Positions 8,558 through 16,798 of a DNA stretch of 64,000 bases are shown here, piece after piece (the first letter of the stretch is position 1; each line of letters opens with the position of its first letter). The translations under genes and the position numbers were made by a program. The notes below the pieces were generated by a model. The model saw only the letters and a list, made by a program, of their open reading frames with translations. It was not told the DNA's origin and did not search any database. Origin of the DNA: Bacteroidaceae bacterium (GTDB taxonomy: Bacteria > Bacteroidota > Bacteroidia > Bacteroidales > Bacteroidaceae); contig JAGCDE010000014.1 in assembly GCA_017651315.1 (NCBI GenBank), positions 1 through 64,000 of the forward strand. The letters run 5' to 3'.

Positions 8558-9517
8558 TTATTTACTGAATTCCTTGAGGAACGGCTTGAAATTATTGCTT
8601 GACGGTGAGTCTATGATTGCAAAAACAATCTTGCTGAACCTACCTTGGAACTCCTCCTCGTCCAGAACCTGATGGAACAGGCGCGCCATCTGGGCAGGCG
8701 GAGTGCAGAACGCCCCGCAACCCAATGCGCCCAGCACCAGGCTGTCATGCCCTTTCAGAATGCCGATGCGCAGTATGGTGCGTATCTTCTCTTTCAGCAC
8801 GGGCTTATCGGCCTCCGGGATATTGCCGTTGGCATCCAATGAGTTGTGCCCGTGCTTGGGGTTGTAATTGAGTGATGCCACCGATATCACCGCAGCCTGG
8901 AACGGATTGTCCAGCAGAGCATAACCTTCATCCTTCGTGGCACGAAAAAAAGTGATGCCCGGACTGTAGATACCGCCGTAGGTATTGTCCATGGGATACC
9001 GCTCGGCACGCCGTTTGACGCCCACCATATCGGCTAAATCACCGTATCGGCCACCCGGCAGAGAGAACTGGTATAGCGATATTGCCAGCGTGCTGCGACG
9101 GCAAAGGTCCTCCTCCTGGGCACTGGAGCCCTGCAGCACCCCGCCTCCGGGATGATACAGGCTGGCCATATTGAGCAGAGCCGGATTGTACCCCTGCTCC
9201 ACCAGATCCCGTGTTACCAGAATGCAATCCTGATTCAAAACGTCAAAATGATACCATTGGGGCCTGACCCCAATGGTATCATTTTTGAGTTTGATGGGCG
9301 CGGAGAACATCTCAGAGTCTTCCACGAACGCTCCGCTGACGGGAAGAGTGACAACGCGGTCTGTCTCAGTGCGGTAGGCTCCGTCACGGAAAATGTCGAG
9401 ATTGTGCGTAAACACCTTGGCAAGCAACGCCCGCTTGGCATCACCACCGCGCGAGACCGATGCTTTCCACCACCCGCTGAGCCAGATCTGGCTGTTCCAT
9501 TGCTGCGCCCTTAACAT
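8558..9517 (-). CDS. Bacterial-type poly(ADP-ribose) glycohydrolase-like protein (TIGR02452 family)
   Basis: The 319-aa protein has the macrodomain-type signature of bacterial PARGs: LLNMASLYHPGGG (114-126) followed after seven residues by QEE (134-136), where the second Glu is the expected catalytic residue. It then has the DLCRRST segment. The C-terminal GALGCGAFCTPP and the SNNFKPF ending also fit TIGR02452. Members remove ADP-ribose from proteins or nucleic acids. The ATG at 9517 shares one base with the glnA stop, so the genes are coupled. A perfect palindrome (9245-9285) encodes residues 78-91 in frame, just before the conserved fold starts, without breaking the gene. It could instead act on free ADP-ribose compounds; no substrate can be read from sequence. 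Confidence 0.85.
   Translation of the reverse strand: MLRAQQWNSQIWLSGWWKASVSRGGDAKRALLAKVFTHNLDIFRDGAYRTETDRVVTLPVSGAFVEDSEMFSAPIKLKNDTIGVRPQWYHFDVLNQDCILVTRDLVEQGYNPALLNMASLYHPGGGVLQGSSAQEEDLCRRSTLAISLYQFSLPGGRYGDLADMVGVKRRAERYPMDNTYGGIYSPGITFFRATKDEGYALLDNPFQAAVISVASLNYNPKHGHNSLDANGNIPEADKPVLKEKIRTILRIGILKGHDSLVLGALGCGAFCTPPAQMARLFHQVLDEEEFQGRFSKIVFAIIDSPSSNNFKPFLKEFSK
9245..9285. repeat. REP-like palindrome, copy C, in frame inside the PARG gene
   Basis: The arms at 9245-9262 and 9268-9285 are 18 bp long and perfectly complementary, with a 5-base CCTGA centre. The core GGCCTGACCCCAAT is shared with copy A at 3301-3331. It contributes coding residues 78-91 of the PARG-like protein on the minus strand. 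Confidence 0.8.
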
Positions 9518-11043
9518 CAGCCTTTGTCTATGCTCTCCTCAACCAGTTTGAGCAGACCCTTTGAGTCCAGCTGACTGCGCAAGGTCTCGTCATGGAAATC
9601 AGTAAGGAACTTGATAAGGTAATCCACAATGCTGTCCGAGAACACGCCGCGTGACGTGTAGATGGCACGGTCTTTCTCCAGTTCCCTGGCAGCCTCAACG
9701 CAGCAGCCTGGCAGCTGCTCCAGAGCCTCCTGTACGGCGAGGTTCTTCTCATCGTGTATGTTCACACCAAGGCCCACGTAGGTCTTCTCGGCCACTGCCA
9801 GGGCATCGGGCATCTCGAATCCGTGACGGGCGGCGCAGCAGAGTGCGGCCATGAGCAGATAAGTGTCGGCAAAACCGTCGCTGGCCCGCCACTCAAATGT
9901 CTGCTTGTCACTGAAATCCTTCTCCTCGGCTTTCTCAAGCGGGTTGCACTTGGCGGCCATATCCATGCGCTTCAGCCAGCCAAGCGGTACGCGGACCAGT
10001 GCGCTCCGGTTGGAGAATGACCAGCAGAGCGATGTGGGAGCCTCCTGATGCGGAACCAGACGCATGAACGACAGCGGATGCGGGTTACCGAATGCCGGCA
10101 GCGAAGTACCGGCCACCATATATCCGGCAATAGCCTTGCGGCACTCATCGGTAAGTTCACCGTTTCTGGTCATAACCGACTGACCGTCACGGGTAAACTT
10201 GCAGTGGACGTGCATGCCCGATCCGGCCTTACCCACGGTAATCTTGGGAGCGAATGTCAGGGTTACGCCGTACTGGTAGGCAAGCTGACGCATCACCCAC
10301 TTGGCCACCACCAACTGGTCGGCGGCATCCTCTATATCGGTAGGCAGGAACTCAATCTCATTCTGCTCATAAATCCTGCCGTCCTGGGTAAAGTTACCCA
10401 CCTCGCTGTGACCGTATTTGATAAGACCTCCGCACTGGGCAATCAGCTTCATGGCCTCCGTGCGCAGGTCCTGGAACTTGCAGAAGGGGGCGCTCTCGTG
10501 GTAACCGCGCTGGTCGGGAGTGAGATACAGTTCCTCGGCATCGGAAATGACATAGTACTCAAGCTCGCCCATAGCCTGCATCTTAAGGCCGGTCACGGCA
10601 GTAAACTCTCTGTGAGCCTTGTGCAGGATGTACTGAGGGCTGCTTTCGAACTGGTTGCCCTCCCGGTCAAAATAGGAACAGAGCAGGTCAACCGTCGGAA
10701 CCTCGGCAAAGGGGTTCACGAACGCGGTCTTGTAGCGGGGCAGAACGTACAGGTCACTCTTACCCGCCTCGATGAACGGGAACAGGCTGGAACCATCCAC
10801 CCGCTCACCCGCCATCAGAATAGTCTCGAGATGGGCAGCGCTGTTAATGACAAAGTTCAAGGTCTTGAGCTTACCGTCCCATCCGCAGTAGTGGAAATTG
10901 ATGAACTGTACCGCATTCTCACGGCAATAGCGGATAATGTCACCGCAGGTAAACTCACATGCCGGCTTGCCTAAATAGCGAACCAGAAGATTAGGATTCA
11001 TTTCAATACTCTTGTCCATATAATCGATGCTTTTTTGATTCAT
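9517..11043 (-). CDS. glnA: Glutamine synthetase family protein (about 500 aa, type I-like)
   Basis: The 508-aa length and domain order match the GlnA type I group rather than the 700-aa type III GlnN common in Bacteroides. There is an N-terminal beta-grasp domain (to about residue 130) with HYCGWDGKLK, then the catalytic barrel. The barrel has GELEYYVI (metal-binding Glu), NEIEFLP, the GSGMHVHCKF histidine loop and an NRSALVRVP arginine region. It makes glutamine from glutamate, ammonia and ATP in the cytoplasm. The start codon is 53 bp after a weak TATATTCG box (11063-11056). Its stop overlaps the PARG-like start by one base, which makes it the first gene of a four-gene minus-strand series. 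The adenylylation loop is not clearly typical. A glutamate-analogue ligase (gamma-glutamyl-polyamine type) is a less likely alternative. Confidence 0.85.
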   Translation of the reverse strand: MNQKSIDYMDKSIEMNPNLLVRYLGKPACEFTCGDIIRYCRENAVQFINFHYCGWDGKLKTLNFVINSAAHLETILMAGERVDGSSLFPFIEAGKSDLYVLPRYKTAFVNPFAEVPTVDLLCSYFDREGNQFESSPQYILHKAHREFTAVTGLKMQAMGELEYYVISDAEELYLTPDQRGYHESAPFCKFQDLRTEAMKLIAQCGGLIKYGHSEVGNFTQDGRIYEQNEIEFLPTDIEDAADQLVVAKWVMRQLAYQYGVTLTFAPKITVGKAGSGMHVHCKFTRDGQSVMTRNGELTDECRKAIAGYMVAGTSLPAFGNPHPLSFMRLVPHQEAPTSLCWSFSNRSALVRVPLGWLKRMDMAAKCNPLEKAEEKDFSDKQTFEWRASDGFADTYLLMAALCCAARHGFEMPDALAVAEKTYVGLGVNIHDEKNLAVQEALEQLPGCCVEAARELEKDRAIYTSRGVFSDSIVDYLIKFLTDFHDETLRSQLDSKGLLKLVEESIDKG

Positions 11044-11195
11044 TGACAGACTGCGCGAATATAACGCTTTTTCACGACATCACTAAGAATCGCACTTACC
11101 ACTTATCAACCGGTTTCCAATCCCTGCCGTCATTCACTCCCATGCCAGGATGCAACCGGTACAGAAACATCTGTCAGAAAGAGACTGTCAGGCGG

Positions 11196-12137
11196 TCATG
11201 ACACAGACAGAGTCCATATTGTGCAAACCGCTACAAACAACAGTTCGGAGAGGATGTTGATGCGGATGGCACGACGTGCGTCCTGTGTGGTGAGTTCACG
11301 GGGGTTCTCTCCGATGTAGGGCTTGTAGAATTCCTGACCGAAATAGGTGTGGGTTCCTCCAAAACGGCAGTCGAGGATACCTGCCAAAGCGGACTCAGGA
11401 TAGCCGGAATTAGGACTGGCATGGTTACGGCCGTGCTTATGGACGAATCTGAGCAGGCCGGGACGGCCGGCGGCAAGTACCATAAGCAGAGCTGTAAGAC
11501 GGGCAGGAATCCAGTTGGCTATATCATCCATGCGTGCCGCCCAGCACCCGAAATCCCTGTAACGGTCAGTCTTGTAGCCTATCATTGAATCCAGAGTGTT
11601 AATCATCTTGTATGCGGCCATGCCCGGCACTCCGAGAAGCATAAGCCAGAACAAAGGGGCAATCACTCCGTCGCTCAGGTTCTCGGCCAGAGTCTCGAGT
11701 GCGGCAGTACGTATCTCCTGGCCATCGAGGTTTGCGGTATCGCGGCCCACTATCCGCGACAACTGTCTGCGCCCCTTTTCCAAAGACTCGTCAACCGCCT
11801 TGAAAACCATCCTTACCTCCCTGATAAGGGTCTTGCCTGCAAGGAAATAGAATATGAATATAGCCGATACGCCCACGCCTGTCCATTGGTTTAACCCATA
11901 ACAGAACAGTATGAGCCACCGGAACAGCAGGTAAGTTGAACCCGTCAGAAAAAGTGCGGTAACAGCGCCTTTGAGACGGCGACGGGAACCCTTGTTGAAC
12001 CACCGCTCCGCCGTTGATATCAGCCATCCGAACTTGACCACCGGATGCGGCAGCCAGACGGGATCACCGGTCAGGGCATCCAGCACCACTCCTGCCAGGA
12101 GCGGAAGCAGCGATATCGTCAGATGTTGAATATCCAT
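11196..12137 (-). CDS. cbiB: Adenosylcobinamide-phosphate synthase CbiB
   Basis: The 313-aa membrane protein has the CbiB/CobD (Salmonella CbiB) pattern. N-terminal LDALTGDPVWLPHPVVKFGW (about 20-39) is the family hallmark. The loop DTANLDGQEIRTAALETLAENLSDGVIAP and the NTLDSMIGYKTDRYRDFG segment are its conserved cytoplasmic motifs, and several helices lie between. It attaches aminopropanol phosphate (made by the decarboxylase encoded next door) to adenosylcobyric acid. Its start overlaps the end of cobD by 19 bp. It is the last gene of the cobalamin cluster; cobU, cobS and cobT are not in the window. Confidence 0.94.
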   Translation of the reverse strand: MDIQHLTISLLPLLAGVVLDALTGDPVWLPHPVVKFGWLISTAERWFNKGSRRRLKGAVTALFLTGSTYLLFRWLILFCYGLNQWTGVGVSAIFIFYFLAGKTLIREVRMVFKAVDESLEKGRRQLSRIVGRDTANLDGQEIRTAALETLAENLSDGVIAPLFWLMLLGVPGMAAYKMINTLDSMIGYKTDRYRDFGCWAARMDDIANWIPARLTALLMVLAAGRPGLLRFVHKHGRNHASPNSGYPESALAGILDCRFGGTHTYFGQEFYKPYIGENPRELTTQDARRAIRINILSELLFVAVCTIWTLSVS

Positions 12138-13135
12138 TCGCGGACAGCTTCAATCAGCAGATTATTCTCATCCGGACTCTGCACTGCAATGCGGAAACAG
12201 CCGTCATCAAGTCCGGAGAAGTTGGATGCGTCACGTATCAGTATGCCCTTCTCTCTTGCCAGGAACTCCTTGAGAGCCGATGCCCTACCCATCCTGAGTC
12301 TGGACAGTAGCATGTTTGAATCCGATGGCCAGCACTCAATCACCCCTGTTTCAGCAAACTCTGCCGCCACACGCTCACGCTCAGCAATCAGTTGTGCCGC
12401 ATCAATGCGATACAGGTCACTGCTCATCAGCAGGAACTTGCCCGCCTCTATAGCCATCGCGTTCACCGACCAGGGCATAAGGAACAGTTTCAATTGCCTG
12501 ACCAGTCCGGAATTGGCCGATACGCCACCTATCCTCAGCCCGGGCACACCAAACTGCTTGGTCATGGAGTGAAGCAACAGTACATTTGGCTGCCGGACCG
12601 CCCACCTGACATCGATCACCTTATCAAGCGTATATGGAGCGTATGACTGGTCAATGATGAACATACAACCGGGATTGGTCTCAATCAGTTCAGTCAGACG
12701 GTCACAGTCCCACACCTTTCCGGTCGGGTTGTTGGGGTTGCAGAGCCAGCACAATCCTCCTGCCGGAGCCTTTAAGGCCGATTCCGAATAGACTTCCGTA
12801 ATTCTGTGACGGTTCAGACGGCAGGCATCGGCGTACTCGCTGAACGTGGGAACGAATATCGCGGAATGGCTCTCACGATAGACCTGCGCTATCAGATAGA
12901 TTGCCTCAGTCGCACCGTTGGTTACACAAAGGCTGTCCGCCGGAATACCCAGATGATAAGCCCATGAAGCGGCCAGCGATCCGGCATCGGGCTCCGGGTA
13001 CGAGCATATCAGAGGCATACTACTGTCAAGGTGCTCATATAACGCATCCAAATCAGTGCGACACACAATGTTTGAACTGAAATTGTGCCTTATCCCATCA
13101 TAACTGAATATGTCGTCACCGTGCCCCTTAATCAT
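12119..13135 (-). CDS. cobD: Threonine-phosphate decarboxylase-type PLP enzyme (CobD)
   Basis: The protein has 338 aa from the ATG at 13135 (MIKGHGDDIF, the usual family start). A GTG two codons earlier is possible. It is a fold-type I aminotransferase-like protein, with NPNNPTG in the PLP-binding region and the Schiff-base lysine in SMTKQFGVPGLRIGG. Its position between cobQ and cbiB supports L-threonine-O-3-phosphate decarboxylase, which makes aminopropanol phosphate for the lower ligand arm. Histidinol-phosphate aminotransferase is the main alternative by homology, but the context argues against it. It overlaps cobQ by 8 bp and cbiB by 19 bp. Confidence 0.88.
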   Translation of the reverse strand: MIKGHGDDIFSYDGIRHNFSSNIVCRTDLDALYEHLDSSMPLICSYPEPDAGSLAASWAYHLGIPADSLCVTNGATEAIYLIAQVYRESHSAIFVPTFSEYADACRLNRHRITEVYSESALKAPAGGLCWLCNPNNPTGKVWDCDRLTELIETNPGCMFIIDQSYAPYTLDKVIDVRWAVRQPNVLLLHSMTKQFGVPGLRIGGVSANSGLVRQLKLFLMPWSVNAMAIEAGKFLLMSSDLYRIDAAQLIAERERVAAEFAETGVIECWPSDSNMLLSRLRMGRASALKEFLAREKGILIRDASNFSGLDDGCFRIAVQSPDENNLLIEAVREWIFNI

Positions 13136-14624
13136 CCTCACTCATTATTTTGTACAACAGCGGCATGTTCATATGGCTGCGCACGTGGTCGGCCAGCAGG
13201 TCATACTGCTGCTGTTTGAAATCATTGTAGCTGGTTGCCGAAGCATTGCTGTTATCAGCAAAAGGAGCCAGCAGACTGTCTATCACCTGCGGATTGTCCA
13301 AAATGCCGTGAATATATGTACCCATAGTACGGCTGTCCACATAACAGCCCTCTTTACTGCCGTCGCTGAAAGTATTGAGTGGACGGCATCGGGCAGATCG
13401 GACCACCTCCGTGCGCCCCATGTGAATCTCATAACCGGAACAATCGGCTTGTTCAGAATCAAGATATCTGAACGACACCTGACGAGTCACCTTGCTGTTC
13501 TCCATCACGGTATCTACAGGAAGCAACCCCAGTCCGGGAATCTGCCTGATGCCGCCTTCCACACCGTCAGGGTCGCTAACGCTCATGCCCATCATCTGAT
13601 AACCTCCGCAGATTCCCATTACCGCAGTTCCGTCTCTGTGGGCGCGAAGCACCGCCTCGGCCACACCGTTCCTGCGGATCTCGTAGAGGTCATCGATAGT
13701 GCTCTTGGTACCCGGCATAATGATGATATCGGCCTTACCTATCTCATCAACGTTATTGGTGTAATAGAGATTCACTCTCGGGTCACGCTCCAGCATTCCG
13801 AAATCCGTAAAGTTGGAGATATGGCGCAGCAGGATGACCGCAACGTTCACCTTCCCTCTCACTGCATTGTGCTGCTTGCCTGCCAGTTCCATGGAATCCT
13901 CCTCCTCAATGTGGATATCCCTGAAATACGGGATTACACCAAGGACAGGAATATTGCATATATCCTCAAGTATCCTGACACCATCCTCAAACAGGCGCAA
14001 ATCACCACGGAACTTATTGACTATTATTCCTTTAATAAGTTTCCTATCCTCCGGAGCCTGGAGCGCGACCGATCCGTATGCGCTCGCAAAAACCCCACCC
14101 CGGTCAATGTCGGCAACCAGAATGACCCGCGCCCCGGCATGACGGGCCATAGGCATATTCACCAGATCGGTATCACGGAGGTTTATCTCCGAAATGCTTC
14201 CGGCCCCTTCCATAACTATAGGGTTGTAACGGCTGCATAGACGGTCAAATGCCGCGTTAACCTCCTTACGGAGCACCTCACGGCCTTCATCGCGGCGGAA
14301 ATAGTCATACGCGCCCATCTGGCCGACAGGCTTGCCGTTAAGCACCACCTGCGATGTATGGTCCGATCCGGGCTTGAGCAGTAACGGATTCATGTCGGTA
14401 TGGCAAGGGATGCCGGCAGCTTCAGCCTGTACCGCCTGTGCCCGGCCTATCTCAAGGCCATCGGGAGTCGCGTATGAGTTGAGAGCCATATTCTGCGCCT
14501 TGAACGGAGCCGGGCTGTAGCCGTCCTGACGGAATATGCGGCAAAGAGCTGTAACTATTACGCTCTTACCCACATCGCTTCCTGTCCCGGCCAGCATCAC
14601 CGGATGCAAATGTTTCCTTTCCAT
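13128..14624 (-). CDS. cobQ: Cobyric acid synthase CobQ
   Basis: The protein has 498 aa from the ATG at 14624 (MERKHLHPVMLAGTGSDVGK). An in-frame ATG at 14666 would add 14 residues. The N-terminal dethiobiotin synthetase-like ATPase half has the P-loop GTGSDVGKS, followed by FKAQNMALNSY and GRAQAVQAEAAG, both diagnostic of CobQ. The C-terminal class I glutamine amidotransferase half has the nucleophile in GICGGYQMMG and a catalytic His in TYIHGILDN. It amidates four carboxylates of adenosylcobyrinic a,c-diamide. It lies between the adenosyltransferase and cobD genes. Confidence 0.95.
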   Translation of the reverse strand: MERKHLHPVMLAGTGSDVGKSVIVTALCRIFRQDGYSPAPFKAQNMALNSYATPDGLEIGRAQAVQAEAAGIPCHTDMNPLLLKPGSDHTSQVVLNGKPVGQMGAYDYFRRDEGREVLRKEVNAAFDRLCSRYNPIVMEGAGSISEINLRDTDLVNMPMARHAGARVILVADIDRGGVFASAYGSVALQAPEDRKLIKGIIVNKFRGDLRLFEDGVRILEDICNIPVLGVIPYFRDIHIEEEDSMELAGKQHNAVRGKVNVAVILLRHISNFTDFGMLERDPRVNLYYTNNVDEIGKADIIIMPGTKSTIDDLYEIRRNGVAEAVLRAHRDGTAVMGICGGYQMMGMSVSDPDGVEGGIRQIPGLGLLPVDTVMENSKVTRQVSFRYLDSEQADCSGYEIHMGRTEVVRSARCRPLNTFSDGSKEGCYVDSRTMGTYIHGILDNPQVIDSLLAPFADNSNASATSYNDFKQQQYDLLADHVRSHMNMPLLYKIMSEDD

Positions 14625-14683
14625 ACCTTCTCTCTTCTTTCCCGCCTTTCCCGCCGCTTCATCCATCCGCCGGTAACGGCCCG

Positions 14684-15256
14684 TTATTTTTCGCTGTTCT
14701 TATACGCAAAACTCCTCCAGCGCTCCTCCGGCCAGTTCTGACGGTCAAGTTCATAACGGGCCATCACGAAGAAAAGGTCGCTCAGACGGTTTACGAACCG
14801 GAGAATCTCCCTTGGAAGCGGATCCTTGCGGTGCAATGTCCACATCCTGCGCTCCGCCCTACGAGCAACGGTGCGTGCATACTGGAGCTGCGCGGCAAGC
14901 GGAGTCCCGCCGGGAAGCAGGAAATAGCCGCTGTCCTGCAAGCCGGCTGTCATGCGGTCCATCCACCTCTCGCAGAAACGGTCCATTTCATCATCAAACA
15001 CGTTAGGATTCCTATCCCGTCCGGCCGATGGCGTGGCAACAAGACTCATCACCGTCATCAGCCCTGTTTGGATGCGGCGCAATCCCTCATGCCACTCGTC
15101 CTGCGGAGGCAGCAGGCTGCGCACTATCCCTATCTGGGCATTCAGTTCATCTATACATCCGTTGGCGTCGATGCGTATGTCATCCTTAGGCACACGCTCA
15201 CCGCCGTGTATCCCGGTAGTGCCGTCATCTCCTGTGCGTGTGTAAACTCTCTTCAT
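14684..15256 (-). CDS. PduO-type cob(I)alamin/cobyrinic acid diamide adenosyltransferase
   Basis: The 190-aa protein begins with RTGDDGTTGIHGGERVPKDD (about 6-25), the ATP-binding signature of PduO-type transferases. It continues with a GCIDELNAQIG helix and ends with RFVNRLSDLFFVMARYELDR, the conserved C-terminal helix. It transfers an adenosyl group to the corrin cobalt. The short upstream gap to cbiA (32 bp) and the downstream cobQ indicate one transcript. This is the step between a,c-diamide formation and cobyric acid. Confidence 0.93.
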   Translation of the reverse strand: MKRVYTRTGDDGTTGIHGGERVPKDDIRIDANGCIDELNAQIGIVRSLLPPQDEWHEGLRRIQTGLMTVMSLVATPSAGRDRNPNVFDDEMDRFCERWMDRMTAGLQDSGYFLLPGGTPLAAQLQYARTVARRAERRMWTLHRKDPLPREILRFVNRLSDLFFVMARYELDRQNWPEERWRSFAYKNSEK

Positions 15257-15288
15257 ACGGCAAACATACTCAAAATGGCCCGTATCAC

Positions 15289-16632
15289 CTATTCCCAGAG
15301 GTCAAAAATATCATTCTCCCCCCAATACCAATGGGTATATCCGGCTATCACGTTACGGTAACGGTAAAGAGCCGTATCGGTCGGCACCCCCCTGGCGTTG
15401 GTCTGAACCACGGTATTCGGCAGAATATCAGGATTGACAATCCGCGAATAATGGAACTCATGTCCACGGAACACCTTTCCGCCATGTTCAATACTGCGGT
15501 AGCCCAAATGCAGACGCGCCCCATGCATGGTGCACTCAATGGGCAACACTCCGGCCATTGGCCATGCCTTCCCTTCCATGTCAGTTATGGAGCGCGAAAG
15601 GAACATCATGCCGCCGCATTCAGCCAAGATACGGCCACCCTTCTCTGCATATTCCGCAAGTTGTGAAGCGAGACTCCTGTTGAGCGACAGTTCCTGAGCG
15701 AACAGTTCCGGGTAACCTCCGGGCAGATAGACAAAATCAGCCTCAGGCAATCCTTCCCCGGCCAACGGACTGAAGAACCGTACATCGCCCATCTCCGCAA
15801 GACGGTCCAGATTCTCGCGGTAACAGAAATTGAACGCCCTGTCCATAGCAACTGCGGTTACGAAGGGACGGTCATCGGTTCCGAAAGGCCTTATTGCGCC
15901 GGAATCAACGACAGGGTCAGCCGATTCACGGACAGAGCATCCGGAACCGTCTCCCATGACCTCCTGCTCTCCCAGCGAAACGAGTCTGTCCACATCCACA
16001 TGGGCTTCGATAAGGTCTGCCGCACGGTCAGCGAGAGCATCCAGTTCATTCTCCACCCCCAGAGTAAGTCCGAGGTGACGCGAAGGAACCTCAATCCCAT
16101 CGGTATGCGGGATCCAGCCCAAACACTCCACACCGGCATCCGAAGCCGCCTCCTTGAGGAAAACATAGTGTGACTCCGACGACACATTATTGAATACCAC
16201 AGCCGCTGTCCGCACATCGGGCCGGAAAGTCTTCATTCCATGCAGGAGAGCCGCTACGGAATAGGCTGCAGACCGGGCATTGAGCACCAGTAGGACAGGC
16301 ACATCCAACAGTGAAGCAATCTCCGCACTGCTGCCGCGCATACGGTCATAACCGTCAAACAGCCCCATCACACCCTCCACGACAGCTGCATCCGCTCCGG
16401 CAGCATAATGCGAATAGACCGAGCGCACATGCTCCGCCGATGCCATCCAGGTATCAAGATTGACCGACTGCCGTCCCGATGCGATGGTGTGGAACTGTGT
16501 ATCGATGTAATCGGGGCCGCACTTGAAAGGCTGCACCTTGAGGCCTCGCCGGGTGAGTGCACGCATCAACCCCATTGTGAATGTTGTCTTGCCGCTCCCG
16601 GATGCTGCCGCCCCCACCAGAATCTGAATCAT
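15289..16632 (-). CDS. cbiA: Cobyrinate a,c-diamide synthase CbiA/CobB
   Basis: The 447-aa protein has the P-loop GAAASGSGKTTF at residues 7-18 and VEGVMGLFDG in the ATPase half. The C-terminal glutamine amidotransferase domain has the nucleophile in ILAECGGMMFLS and a histidine in GHEFHYSRI. These match CbiA/CobB, which amidates the a and c side chains of cobyrinate or hydrogenobyrinate. It is the first gene of the cobalamin series. A perfect -7 box lies at 16653-16660 with a palindrome just upstream. No B12 riboswitch is visible in the 166-bp leader region. Confidence 0.94.
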   Translation of the reverse strand: MIQILVGAAASGSGKTTFTMGLMRALTRRGLKVQPFKCGPDYIDTQFHTIASGRQSVNLDTWMASAEHVRSVYSHYAAGADAAVVEGVMGLFDGYDRMRGSSAEIASLLDVPVLLVLNARSAAYSVAALLHGMKTFRPDVRTAAVVFNNVSSESHYVFLKEAASDAGVECLGWIPHTDGIEVPSRHLGLTLGVENELDALADRAADLIEAHVDVDRLVSLGEQEVMGDGSGCSVRESADPVVDSGAIRPFGTDDRPFVTAVAMDRAFNFCYRENLDRLAEMGDVRFFSPLAGEGLPEADFVYLPGGYPELFAQELSLNRSLASQLAEYAEKGGRILAECGGMMFLSRSITDMEGKAWPMAGVLPIECTMHGARLHLGYRSIEHGGKVFRGHEFHYSRIVNPDILPNTVVQTNARGVPTDTALYRYRNVIAGYTHWYWGENDIFDLWE

Positions 16633-16652
16633 ACCGAATCAACTTCATGGAA

Positions 16653-16679
16653 CAAAATTAAGCAGATTCTTAGAATCTG
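16653..16679 (-). promoter_or_regulatory. cbiA promoter with palindrome in the spacer
   Basis: On the minus strand TAATTTTG (16660-16653) is a perfect -7 box. The palindrome CAGATTCT-T-AGAATCTG (16663-16679) sits 2 bp upstream, inside the -33/-7 spacer. It could be an operator, or the stem of a weak terminator for the GH5 gene upstream, since a T-rich stretch follows. Confidence 0.5.
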
Positions 16680-16798
16680 TTTTGTTACCTGATATTTTTT
16701 ATGATCAATCGCTCATAACAAGTGAAAAACACGCCCTGTCCCATTGATTGGTCCAAGGCAGTATCGCTTCTCTCCTGCAGCCTGATTTGTGCGGAAGA

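Noticed and set aside
10048..10974. Long open frame on the plus strand (about 308 codons) opposite glnA
   Set aside because: It is antisense to a well-conserved glutamine synthetase, and its translation has no protein-like motif or credible start.
13110..14240. Long open frame on the plus strand (about 376 codons) opposite cobQ
   Set aside because: It is a shadow of cobQ, which has all its motifs on the minus strand.
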